A DNA stretch of 40,175 nucleotides from Planctomycetaceae bacterium. Its GTDB lineage: Bacteria; Planctomycetota; Planctomycetia; Pirellulales; UBA1268. The translations under genes were made by a program, and so were the position numbers. This document shows, piece by piece, positions 33,245 to 40,175 of the stretch. The notes beneath the pieces were generated by a model. It did no database searches. It was given only the letters and a program-made list of their open reading frames with translations, and was not told the origin of the DNA. Position 1 is the first letter of the stretch; each line of letters opens with the position of its first letter. The stretch covers positions 1-40,175 of the forward strand of contig CANHCU010000020.1 in the NCBI GenBank assembly GCA_947459185.1. The letters run 5' to 3'.

Positions 33245-34612
33245 TCAAATGAGTTTTGTCCTGCCGGGGACCGCGATCGGGGACGGCGGTGGAGGCGACG
33301 ACAGATCCCACGCCTCAGGGGAGAGATCTTCCTTCGACTCCCAGAGCTGCTGCCAGGTGACTGGCTGGCCTGTGTAGCCGCTCATCCGGGCCATGATCGC
33401 CATCGCGGTGCTGTTGGTCATCCGCACGCCGTCGTTGATCGGCGTGCCCGAGCGGATGCTGGCGACGAGTTCATTATGCTCCTGCTGGTACATGTCGTTC
33501 TTCGGCACCTCGCTCTGCCAGGTCACGCCGTCGACGACGGTCTGCTGCATGTTCTGAAAGCCGCTGACCGTCGCGGTGCCCCTCGTACCCACGATATAGT
33601 CGGCGTTGTCGTTGGCTGCGCCGGGGAAGTGGCGGCACATGTGGAAGCCGCGGCGACCGTCGGCGTATTCGAAGGCTGCAGTGAAGTGGTCGAAGATGTT
33701 GTTGTCCTTCGGCGCGTCGGGGCGAACCTCACGGCCTGCAGTGCAATTCACGCTCACCGGCATCTCGTCGTTCATCGCCCAGGCCAGCCGGTCGACCGAG
33801 TGCACCGCCTGCTCGACGATGTGATCGCCCGAAAGCCAGGTGTAGTATGGCCAGTTGCGCAGGCAATACTCCATATCGCTCCAGTCGGCCTTGCGGGGAA
33901 CTTCGCCGCGGAAGCCGGAGGAGTTGTAGGTGGTGTAGGCCGTCCGCACCGGACCGATCGCTCCATCGTGGATCCGCTTGTAGACGTCACGTTCGCGGGC
34001 CGCATATCGCCAGCAGAATCCCGAGACGAGCGAGAGGTGTTTCTCGGTGGCAACCTGGACCGTCTCGCGGAGGCTTCGCAGGCCCGCGGCGTCGACTGCC
34101 ATCGGCTTCTCGCAGAAGATCTGTCGACCGGCCTCGACCGCAGCCTTGAGGTGCAGCGGTCGGAACGCCGGAGGTGACGTCAGTAGGACCACGTCGCAGC
34201 ATTCGATCGCAGCCTTATAGCTGTCGAAGCCGGCGAACCGCCGCTCGGTCGGGCAGTCGAATCGAGTCGTAAACGTGGCGTCGGCCTTGGCCTTCTCCTC
34301 GATCGTGCGGGCGAGCAGGCTGGCGCCGGCCTCAGCTCGGTCGGCAAAGGCGTCGGCCACCGCCCAGAGCACCACGCCCGGATCGGCGGAGATCGCCTGA
34401 GAGGCGGCGCCGGTGCCGCGTCCGCCGCAGCCGACGAGGCCGATCTTGAGCCGGTCACTGCCGGCTGCGTGGGCCATGCGGGCAATCGGGTCGGCGAGCA
34501 CGCCGGCGACTGCTCCCGCCGTTGCGGCGGCCGCGCCGAAACGGCGGCGGGAGACTTTCCGAGCGTCATGGACTGCAGCGTCGTGGTGGGGGAGCGACGA
34601 GTCGTTTTTCAT
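33245..34612 (-). CDS. Tat-exported Gfo/Idh/MocA oxidoreductase
   Basis: The 455-residue protein has a twin-arginine signal (VSRRRFGAAAATAGAVAG) ending near MAHAAG. A Rossmann motif follows (LKIGLVGCGGRGTG), then the family EKP motif (FCEKPMAVDAAGLRSLRETV) and a C-terminal substrate domain (GDHIVEQAVHSVDRLAWAMNDE). Export of an NAD(P)-dependent fold implies that cofactor is bound before transport. Exported members of this family in planctomycetes and Bacteroidetes are linked to sugar oxidation outside the cytoplasm. It is divergent from the mandelate-racemase-family gene and upstream of the beta-helix/DUF1080 genes in the same direction. Substrate unknown. Confidence 0.93.
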   Translation of the reverse strand: MKNDSSLPHHDAAVHDARKVSRRRFGAAAATAGAVAGVLADPIARMAHAAGSDRLKIGLVGCGGRGTGAASQAISADPGVVLWAVADAFADRAEAGASLLARTIEEKAKADATFTTRFDCPTERRFAGFDSYKAAIECCDVVLLTSPPAFRPLHLKAAVEAGRQIFCEKPMAVDAAGLRSLRETVQVATEKHLSLVSGFCWRYAARERDVYKRIHDGAIGPVRTAYTTYNSSGFRGEVPRKADWSDMEYCLRNWPYYTWLSGDHIVEQAVHSVDRLAWAMNDEMPVSVNCTAGREVRPDAPKDNNIFDHFTAAFEYADGRRGFHMCRHFPGAANDNADYIVGTRGTATVSGFQNMQQTVVDGVTWQSEVPKNDMYQQEHNELVASIRSGTPINDGVRMTNSTAMAIMARMSGYTGQPVTWQQLWESKEDLSPEAWDLSSPPPPSPIAVPGRTKLI

Positions 34613-34828
34613 GGGGGCGAAATTCCCTGTCGAGTCTGCCGGGCGTCAGCCGATGTGTCAGGACAGTATGGATGCTGGCTGGGCGAATGACAAGCTGAAC
34701 GCTGCGGCTCGTGTTGCGGGAAAACTGTCAGCACAGTATATGGTAAGGGCCGGTGCATGTGAGACGTTTCTTGATGGTGGTCAGGAACGAGGAATGCACG
34801 GCTTTCTCATCGCAGGACTTCGAGCCAT
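34613..34828. promoter_or_regulatory. Divergent region with repeated TGTCAGxACAGTAT sites
   Basis: This 216-base region separates the leftward Gfo/Idh gene from the rightward enolase-superfamily gene. TGTCAGGACAGTATG lies at 34656-34670 and TGTCAGCACAGTATA at 34726-34740, 70 bases apart. The second contains a perfect ACTGT-N4-ACAGT palindrome (34724-34737). They are likely regulator sites. The nearest regulator gene is the GntR/FCD gene at 37.2 kb. No coding sequence is supported here. Confidence 0.5.
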
Positions 34829-35959
34829 ATGCCCACGTTGCACGCATCCTTGAGCGGTTCTCCGAAGATCGTCGGGGTGGAGACCGTGCTCGTGGACGTG
34901 CCGCTCGGCCAGCGAACGATTACCGACTCGCAGTCGAGCGTTGACTCGGTCGAGTTCCTGCAGGTGCGGATCGACACCGACGCGGGCGTCACCGGCTACG
35001 GCTTCAACTGGAACTACTCCAAGGGGCTGAAATCTGCCAAGGTGATGATCGACGAGTGCTACGCACCGGCGGTCATCGGCAAGCCGGCGCTGGAGCGGCA
35101 CGCGCTCATGAAGGCGATGCACTCGACGACCCACTTCATCGGCAGAGTGGGCGTGGCCCGCGTCGGCCTGGCGGCGATGAACCTCGCCCTCTGGGACATC
35201 CAGCTCAAGCTGGAAGAGCAGCCGCTTTGGCGGCACCTCGGCCCCTGCAAGACGAAAGTGAAGGCCTACAACACCGACGGCGGCTGGCTCACCTGGAGCA
35301 CCGAGGAACTGATCTCCGACATGCACCGAATCATCGATCGCGGCTTCGACGCGGTGAAGATGAAGCTCGGCCGGCCCGACCCGCGGGAGGATTTCGAGCG
35401 GGTGAAGGCGGTGCGGAAGGCAATCGGCGATAGCGTCAAGTTGATGGTCGACGTCAACACCGTCTGGGATCTGAAGACGGCGATCGTGTGGGGCCGCCGG
35501 CTCGAGCAGTTCGACATTGCCTGGCTCGAGGAGCCGATGCACCCCTTCGACGTGCGGGCCCATGCCGAGTTGGCGAAGGCGCTCGACGTGCCGATCGCCG
35601 TCGGCGAGACGATCTACACGCTCCACGACTTCCGCGACTACATCGACCAGAAGGCGGTGGACATCGTGCAGGCCGACGTGACCAAGCTTTCCGGCATCGA
35701 GGAGTGGCTCGACGTGGCGGCGCTCGGTCGAGCCTACGGCCTCTCCGTCATCCCGCACACGAACGTGCAGCACAACGTGCACGCTCAGTTGGCCGCGGCG
35801 ACGGACAACACGCCGATGGTGGAATGCTGCTACGAGTCGCTCTTCGACATCTGGGAAAACCCGATTCGCGTGGTGGACGGCCACTACACGCTTCCCGAGG
35901 TGCCGGGCGTGGGCGGCAAGCTCACCGACGCGGTGCTCGAGAAGCACCGCGTGGCGTGA
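34829..35959 (+). CDS. Mandelate racemase/muconate lactonizing enzyme family protein, racemase subgroup
   Basis: The 376-residue enzyme has the capping domain (residues 1-135) and barrel of the enolase superfamily. Catalytic residues match mandelate racemase with identical spacing: Lys177-x-Lys179 (VKMKLG), metal ligands Asp208 (VDVN), Glu234 (LEEP) and Glu260 (GET), and the Asp283/His310 dyad (QADVTK, VIPHTN). It should abstract a proton alpha to a carboxylate and either racemise or dehydrate a hydroxy or sugar acid. Sugar-acid dehydration is the commonest activity. The substrate is not readable. It converges on an exported amidohydrolase, about 28 bases from stop to stop. It probably works in the same sugar-acid pathway. 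Confidence 0.93.
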   Translation: MPTLHASLSGSPKIVGVETVLVDVPLGQRTITDSQSSVDSVEFLQVRIDTDAGVTGYGFNWNYSKGLKSAKVMIDECYAPAVIGKPALERHALMKAMHSTTHFIGRVGVARVGLAAMNLALWDIQLKLEEQPLWRHLGPCKTKVKAYNTDGGWLTWSTEELISDMHRIIDRGFDAVKMKLGRPDPREDFERVKAVRKAIGDSVKLMVDVNTVWDLKTAIVWGRRLEQFDIAWLEEPMHPFDVRAHAELAKALDVPIAVGETIYTLHDFRDYIDQKAVDIVQADVTKLSGIEEWLDVAALGRAYGLSVIPHTNVQHNVHAQLAAATDNTPMVECCYESLFDIWENPIRVVDGHYTLPEVPGVGGKLTDAVLEKHRVA

Positions 35960-35987
35960 TTCAGCGCACGAGTTCTCAGCCCTTGTC

Positions 35988-36983
35988 TCAGGATTGCGGC
36001 TCGACCCAACGGTAGGCCGCCCGCGAGGCGTCGGAGTAGAACCACTTCTCCGCCTCCGGGCCCTTGCGGGCGACATACGGTTTCACGATGTCGAGCACCT
36101 CGGCATACGAAGCGGCCCTGTTCGACACCGGCCAGTTGCTGCCGAACATCAGCCGCTTCTCGCCGAAGGCAGTCCAGGCGGCGTCGAGCCACGGCTCGTA
36201 AAACGCCGGATCGAGTGGGGCCTTCTGGAGCCGCATCGTGTTTGCGGTGCTTTCGGCCAGGGCCGACACCTTCATGAAGATGTTGGCATGTCCGGCGGCC
36301 AGGGCGATCGCGTCCCGCCACTCGGGCAGCGGGCCCTTGTCGGAGATGGGTGCGCCGCCCATGTGGTTGACGATGATCCGCAGGCTTGGAAACTCTGCCG
36401 CGGCGGCAACGGCGGCGGCGAACACCTTGCCGCCGTTGATGTCGATCGAAAGATCGTGGCCGGCGAGGCGGCCGACGTCGGCGGCGTAGGTTTTGTCGGC
36501 GAGCCCCGCGAGCAGTTTGTCGCCATTGACACGAACTCCGCGATAGAGCCGATTCTTCGCAAACCGGTCGATCGACCCGGCGCAGGCCGGATCGCCCAGC
36601 GGCAGGTTGCCCACGACGCCCACGATGCCAAGCATGCCGGGCAGCCGCTCGCGGCCATTCCGCGCCGCCAGGTCGAGCAGCCACTGGTTGTCTTCGACCC
36701 ACGGGCTCGCCTCGACGACCACCGTGCCGGTCACGCCGAGCGGCTTGACGAGCGTTTGCCACTCGGCCGGCAGGACAGGCCGAAAGAGGAATGCTTCGCC
36801 CTTGCCAGGCCACGGCACACCCTCCGGTCGCGTCGGGTCGTAGAAGTGGGTGTGGGTGTCGATCACCGTTCGTGGGAGTGTCGGCGGTGCGGCACGAAGG
36901 TGTCGCTGCGGAATCGCTACGATGGCGCTCGCCGCGGTCGAGGCGGCGACTGCATGCGAAAGAAAGCGTCTGCGTCCGATCAT
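35988..36983 (-). CDS. Tat-exported amidohydrolase family 2 protein (COG3618-like lactonase type)
   Basis: The 331-residue protein has a Tat-type leader (MIGRRRFLSHAVAASTAASAIVA). The TIM-barrel motifs are TVIDTHTHFYDP (His44, His46), IIVNHMGG (His207) and LMFGSNWPV. The last normally carries the catalytic Asp in GSDWP; here position 283 is Asn, a variant also met in some relatives. Family members hydrolyse sugar-acid lactones or related rings. Its position beside a mandelate-racemase-subgroup enzyme and a GntR regulator fits a sugar-acid pathway, but the export signal places hydrolysis outside the cytoplasm. The ACTGTCCGGTCAGT near-palindrome at 37006-37019 lies just before its start. Confidence 0.88.
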   Translation of the reverse strand: MIGRRRFLSHAVAASTAASAIVAIPQRHLRAAPPTLPRTVIDTHTHFYDPTRPEGVPWPGKGEAFLFRPVLPAEWQTLVKPLGVTGTVVVEASPWVEDNQWLLDLAARNGRERLPGMLGIVGVVGNLPLGDPACAGSIDRFAKNRLYRGVRVNGDKLLAGLADKTYAADVGRLAGHDLSIDINGGKVFAAAVAAAAEFPSLRIIVNHMGGAPISDKGPLPEWRDAIALAAGHANIFMKVSALAESTANTMRLQKAPLDPAFYEPWLDAAWTAFGEKRLMFGSNWPVSNRAASYAEVLDIVKPYVARKGPEAEKWFYSDASRAAYRWVEPQS

Positions 36984-37005
36984 GGCTGAACCCCCGTGGT
37001 ATCAA

Positions 37006-37019
37006 ACTGTCCGGTCAGT
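37006..37019. promoter_or_regulatory. Near-palindrome ACTGTCCGGTCAGT upstream of amidohydrolase gene
   Basis: Twelve of 14 bases are symmetric. It lies 23 bases upstream of the leftward amidohydrolase ATG and about 190 bases from the GntR start. Its ACTGT end matches the ACTGT-N4-ACAGT palindrome at 34724-34737, so both may bind one regulator. Confidence 0.35.
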
Positions 37020-37207
37020 GGGGAGGCTACTGCCGGGCTCCTCGTGCCGTCAATGAGGAGACCATGAGCGGATGATGAGAGGCTGCGGCCCCGTGGCTGC
37101 GGGACACGAGCCTACCCCCCTGACGGCTGCCCCGTCTCGGCAGTAGAGTGAGCGGCTGGAGCGTGTCGTCCGACATGTGTTCTCAGACGATGGTTTGGAG
37201 AGGTTCA

Positions 37208-37906
37208 TTGGTTCCAGCCCGCACCAGCGCGTCCAAGTCCAACGCGTATACCGAGGTCCGCAAGCTCCTGCTCGGGGGCGCGGTGCGTCCAGGCCAGCGG
37301 CTATCGCACCGGTCGCTCGCCAAGGATCTGGGGCTCTCCCGCAGTCCGGTTCGCGAGGCGCTTCTGCAGTTGGAGGCGGAGGGGCTCATCGAGCATCGGC
37401 CGCAGTCGGGCGTCTATCTCCGCGAAGTGAGCCCGCAGGAACTCGAGGAGCTCTACGATATGCGGTTCCTGGTCGAGCCCTACGCGGCGGAGCGGGCTGC
37501 CAGTCTGGCGTCGCCGGCGCAGCTCGAGCGTCTCCGCGCTGCCTGCGATGAAGTGGCGGAGATCGCCAAGCGGCCGAACCTCGCCCGCTGGCTGGAGGCA
37601 GCCGAAAACCGCCGCCGGCTCTCCACGCTCGACATCGAATTCCACTCGACGATCCTGGCCGCATCACACAACCGCGTGGCCCGCCGCTTCTTCGAGAACG
37701 CTCAGGTCATCTCGCTCGTCGTGTCGTGGAACCACCTCAAGACCGACACCATTGTCCTGGCCAAGCGGGTCGCCCCCACGGCGAAGCACCATCGGGCGAT
37801 CTACGAGGCGATCAAGAAACACGACCCGGTGGCCGCGAGGAAGCTGATGCGGGCGCACATCGGCGGGATGTCAAAGCGGGTGCTCAAGGACTGCGGCAGG
37901 CGCTAG
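37208..37906 (+). CDS. GntR-family transcriptional regulator with FCD ligand domain
   Basis: The protein has about 232 residues from a TTG at 37208, chosen because GGAGAGG lies four bases before it. In-frame GTG (37148) and ATG (37190) starts lack a ribosome site. The winged helix reads SHRSLAKDLGLSRSPVREALLQLEAEGLIEHRPQSGVYL. It is followed by the FCD domain (LEELYDMRFLVEPYAAERAA, then DIEFHSTILAASHN and HHRAIYEAIKKHDPVAARKLMRAHI, which carry the metal/ligand Asp and His residues). FadR-type FCD regulators usually respond to sugar acids or other carboxylates. It is divergent from the exported amidohydrolase and likely controls the nearby sugar-acid genes. Confidence 0.92.
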   Translation: MVPARTSASKSNAYTEVRKLLLGGAVRPGQRLSHRSLAKDLGLSRSPVREALLQLEAEGLIEHRPQSGVYLREVSPQELEELYDMRFLVEPYAAERAASLASPAQLERLRAACDEVAEIAKRPNLARWLEAAENRRRLSTLDIEFHSTILAASHNRVARRFFENAQVISLVVSWNHLKTDTIVLAKRVAPTAKHHRAIYEAIKKHDPVAARKLMRAHIGGMSKRVLKDCGRR

Positions 37907-39301
37907 TTGGCTGTGGCGAACATTTCCAGTTTTTTCCGTTCGCTGTCGGCTCGCCTCTGGCGGCTGGTGACGACTCCCTACCAGCCGGCCCCGGCCTGCG
38001 ACAGCTTTATGCCGCGGGCGCAGACGCAGGAGCAGCCGCGGGCGGCCGTGACCGTCGCCGTGTTGACCGGCAGTGAGGCCAAGACGCTCTTCGGCGTGGA
38101 TGTCGCACGGCGTGGCATTCAGCCCGTGTTCCTCAGGGTCGTCAATCGCTCAGCCGAGAGCCTGCGGCTGCAGATGGTGAGCATCGACCCCAACTACTTC
38201 ACACCGCTGGAGGCAGCCGGGGTCAATCACTTCTCGATTTTCCGCCGACTATCCGCCTTCGGGGCGATCGGCTGGGTGTTCCTGCCGCTCTTGGCGCTCG
38301 TGCCGCTCAAGCTGGTTACAGCCTGGCTCAACAATGCCCGCATGGACGACTTTTTCCGCGAACACGGGTTTCGTCTCGGGCCGATCGCGCCTGGCGAGAC
38401 GGCCGAGGGCTTCGTCTTCACCACGCTCGACCTGGGCACGAAGGCGGTGCACGTGCGGCTGACCAGACTGGGCAACATCCGGCAGACGATTGCCACGGCC
38501 ATGGGCTTCGCCAAGGCTGAGCCCGCCGCTGGCGAGCCCGCCACCGCCGCGGCCGCCGCCACCGACTTTTTCTTCACCGTGCCGGTGCCGGGCATTGCCG
38601 CCGATTACCTCGACCGGGATTTCGCCAGCATCCGGCCGGCAGCATCGGTGGAGACGTGCACCGCCGACACGCTCGTGTCGCGGCTGGAGGCGCTGCCGTC
38701 GGCCACGATGAACGCGGCGCAATCGCGGCGTGGCGATCCGGTGAACCTCGTGCTGATCGGTGAGTTCGAGACGCTCCTGAGCGGGTTTGCCGCGCGGTGG
38801 GACGAGAGCGAGACAATCACGCTGGCCACCTGCTGGAAGACGGTGCGGGCGTTTCTGTGGGGATCGAACTACCGCTATTCCCCCGTCAGTCCGCTGCATC
38901 TCTTCGGCCGCGACCAGGACATCGCCCTGCAACGCACGCGGCACTCGATCAACGAGCGGCTGCACCTGCGGCTCTGGCTCACGCCGCTCGCCTTCGAGGA
39001 CAAGCCGGTGTGGGTCGGGCAGGTGAGCCGCGACATCGGCGTGCGGTTCACCACGAAGGCGTGGAACCTGACCACGCATCGCATCGATCCCAATGTCGAC
39101 GAGTCGCGGGACTACGTGATCGAAGACCTAATGCTGACGGGGCGGGTGGAGGCGGCGGGCTACGTGGGCGGCGTGGCTGCCTGCCCCCGCGATGCGCCCC
39201 ACCGCAATCTCACCGGTGACCCCTACTACACCGACGGCAAGCGGGCCGTCATCCTGCTCGCCGCGAAGCGGACGCAGCCTGCAGAAGTTGGCGTATGCTG
39301 A
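37907..39301 (+). CDS. Membrane-associated protein with LssY C-terminal-like domain
   Basis: This 464-residue protein begins with TTG directly after the GntR stop; a GTG two codons on is also possible. Residues 45-110 form a beta domain (VTVAVLTGSEAKTLFGVDVARRGIQPVFLRVVNRS). A hydrophobic segment follows (FGAIGWVFLPLLALVPLKLVTAWL, about 118-141). Residues 270-455 resemble LssY_C, with NYRYSPVSPLHLFGRDQDIALQ, RLHLRLWLTP and VGQVSRDIGVRFTTK. LssY_C is usually joined to PAP2-like membrane domains or stands alone; its role is unknown. Gene contact with GntR suggests co-transcription. No enzymatic motif is visible. Confidence 0.8.
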   Translation: MAVANISSFFRSLSARLWRLVTTPYQPAPACDSFMPRAQTQEQPRAAVTVAVLTGSEAKTLFGVDVARRGIQPVFLRVVNRSAESLRLQMVSIDPNYFTPLEAAGVNHFSIFRRLSAFGAIGWVFLPLLALVPLKLVTAWLNNARMDDFFREHGFRLGPIAPGETAEGFVFTTLDLGTKAVHVRLTRLGNIRQTIATAMGFAKAEPAAGEPATAAAAATDFFFTVPVPGIAADYLDRDFASIRPAASVETCTADTLVSRLEALPSATMNAAQSRRGDPVNLVLIGEFETLLSGFAARWDESETITLATCWKTVRAFLWGSNYRYSPVSPLHLFGRDQDIALQRTRHSINERLHLRLWLTPLAFEDKPVWVGQVSRDIGVRFTTKAWNLTTHRIDPNVDESRDYVIEDLMLTGRVEAAGYVGGVAACPRDAPHRNLTGDPYYTDGKRAVILLAAKRTQPAEVGVC

Positions 39302-39310
39302 GTCGAAAAC

Positions 39311-39324
39311 GGTGCCAGCCACCA
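39311..39324. repeat. GGTGCC repeat half-site
   Basis: GGTGCCAGCCACCA matches the left arm of the element at 12702. No matching right arm lies nearby. Flanking GTCGAA (39303-39308) and TTCGAC (39342-39347) form an inverted pair around it. It lies in the short gap before the sialidase-like gene. Confidence 0.5.
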
Positions 39325-39362
39325 AGAATAAATAGTCAGTCTTCGACACAAAGGATGTTCCC

Positions 39363-40175
39363 ATGCGGCTTTTGGTTGCAACGCTGCTCTGCCTGACCGC
39401 GGTTGCTCGTGCCGAGGAGAAGGCCGACCTGCCGGTGGTCGATATCTCTGGGCAGAAGGAACGGCAGGTGGTCGTCGCCGCTGGGACGGAACAGCTCTAT
39501 CAAGGTCATCCGACCACGCTGCTCATGCCCGATGGAAAGACGATCTTCGCGGTCTGGAGCATCGGCCACGGCGGCCGCGCCGGTCCAATGGCTCGCAGCG
39601 ACGATGGCGGACTGTCCTGGACGCGACTCGACGATCAGCTTCCGCCGGGCTTTGCAAAACACCAGAACTGCCCGAGCATCTACCGGTTGGTCGATCCCTC
39701 GGGGCAGGAACGCCTCTGGGTCTTCTCCGCAGCCCTCGGCACACGAACCGGCCCCGGGATGCCGAGCATCCTCAGCGAAGACGGCGGCAGATCCTGGAAG
39801 GAAATGCCGCCGCTGAACTTTCCATGCGTGATGTCCTTCAGCAGCATCGTCCGGCTCGACGACGGTCGGTATCTCGGGCTCTACCACCGCGGCCCGGCCC
39901 GCGGTGGTGAGGGGAATGCGCTCGTCACGCTCCAGTCGATCACGGCCGACGCCGGGCTGACATGGTCCGAGCCGCGGATCGTCGCGGAGGTCGCCGGCAA
40001 GAACCCGTGCGAGCCTTTCGTCTTCCGTTCCCCCGACGGCAAGGAACTGACCTGCCTGCTTCGCGAGAACACCCACAGGGAGCGGAGCCTGATGATGTTC
40101 AGCCAGGACGAGGGCGGCTCCTGGTCCACTCCTATCGACACGAACTGGGGACTGACCGGCGACCGCCACAATGGC
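39363..40175 (+). CDS. Exported sialidase/BNR-repeat protein, truncated by window end
   Basis: The first 271 codons are present and the frame is open to the window edge. The signal peptide reads [19 protein letters not shown]. Four Asp-box motifs of the sialidase beta-propeller are visible: [24 protein letters not shown] and SQDEGGSW. An early [18 protein letters not shown] segment fits a planctomycete sialidase-like (exo-alpha-sialidase family) protein. Whether it cleaves sialic acid or another glycan cannot be decided; the catalytic Arg/Tyr/Glu set cannot be checked without the rest. AAGGATG lies before the ATG. It is about 60 bases after the LssY-C gene, with the repeat half-site between. 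Confidence 0.88.
   Translation, partial: MRLLVATLLCLTAVARAEEKADLPVVDISGQKERQVVVAAGTEQLYQGHPTTLLMPDGKTIFAVWSIGHGGRAGPMARSDDGGLSWTRLDDQLPPGFAKHQNCPSIYRLVDPSGQERLWVFSAALGTRTGPGMPSILSEDGGRSWKEMPPLNFPCVMSFSSIVRLDDGRYLGLYHRGPARGGEGNALVTLQSITADAGLTWSEPRIVAEVAGKNPCEPFVFRSPDGKELTCLLRENTHRERSLMMFSQDEGGSWSTPIDTNWGLTGDRHNG

Noticed and set aside
35988-36983. The Asn in place of Asp in the GSNWPV motif as proof of a dead amidohydrolase
   Set aside because: Asn at this position is seen in some relatives and the other metal-site histidines are kept, so inactivity is not shown.

Overview
The window looks like a stretch of a Planctomycetota chromosome, most likely from a Pirellulales-type organism. The lineage call rests on families rather than on a marker gene. 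There is a sigma-70 factor of the Rhodopirellula/Verrucomicrobium type with a FecR-domain partner. There is a pseudopilin-like DUF1559 protein, a Tat-exported DUF1501 protein, a DUF1549/DUF1553 secreted cytochrome, a cytochrome/WD40 protein, and two DUF1080 proteins. The DNA is uniformly G+C-rich, so antisense frames stay open and most of the long antisense ORFs are artefacts. No rRNA, tRNA, CRISPR array, phage gene or transposase gene was recognised.

Layout. 0-3.5 kb: a protein with a histone-like lysine-rich tail, then an acyl carrier protein/ketosynthase pair transcribed leftward and divergent from a type III polyketide synthase. 3.6-10.4 kb: a run of rightward genes (large exported protein, methyltransferase, CBS-DRTGG family II pyrophosphatase, Gfo/Idh/MocA oxidoreductase, free-standing GyrB-like TOPRIM protein). 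10.5-13.4 kb: a leftward pair of envelope lipoproteins (LpoB-like and COG3014-like) and a Uma2-type nuclease. 13.6-25.4 kb: an ECF sigma factor and FecR protein going left, divergent from a probable operon going right: DUF1559, small lipoprotein, DUF1501, PPC-domain protein, DUF1549/DUF1553 cytochrome, cytochrome/WD40 protein. Several of these genes overlap by 4 bases.

25.5-40.2 kb is carbohydrate-oriented: a NagB-like protein with an altered active site, two exported DUF1080 proteins, a NagB-PIG-L fusion, a TPR plus beta-helix exported protein, a Tat-exported Gfo/Idh oxidoreductase, a mandelate-racemase-subgroup enzyme, a Tat-exported amidohydrolase, a GntR/FCD regulator, an LssY-C protein and the start of an exported sialidase-like protein. 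Together these suggest extracytoplasmic processing of glycans or glycosides, with amino-sugar and sugar-acid catabolism in the cytoplasm.

Non-coding structure includes a REP-like array of G+C-rich hairpins at 26.5-26.7 kb, three copies or half-copies of a GGTGCC-type inverted repeat (12.7, 33.2, 39.3 kb), short tandem repeats in the spacers flanking the DUF1501 gene, several palindromes that may be operators, and hairpins between convergent genes. No single locus is clearly a new system. The best leads are the free-standing TOPRIM protein, the ACP-KS/type III PKS arrangement, the altered NagB homologue, and the possible oxidative glycoside-cleavage set.
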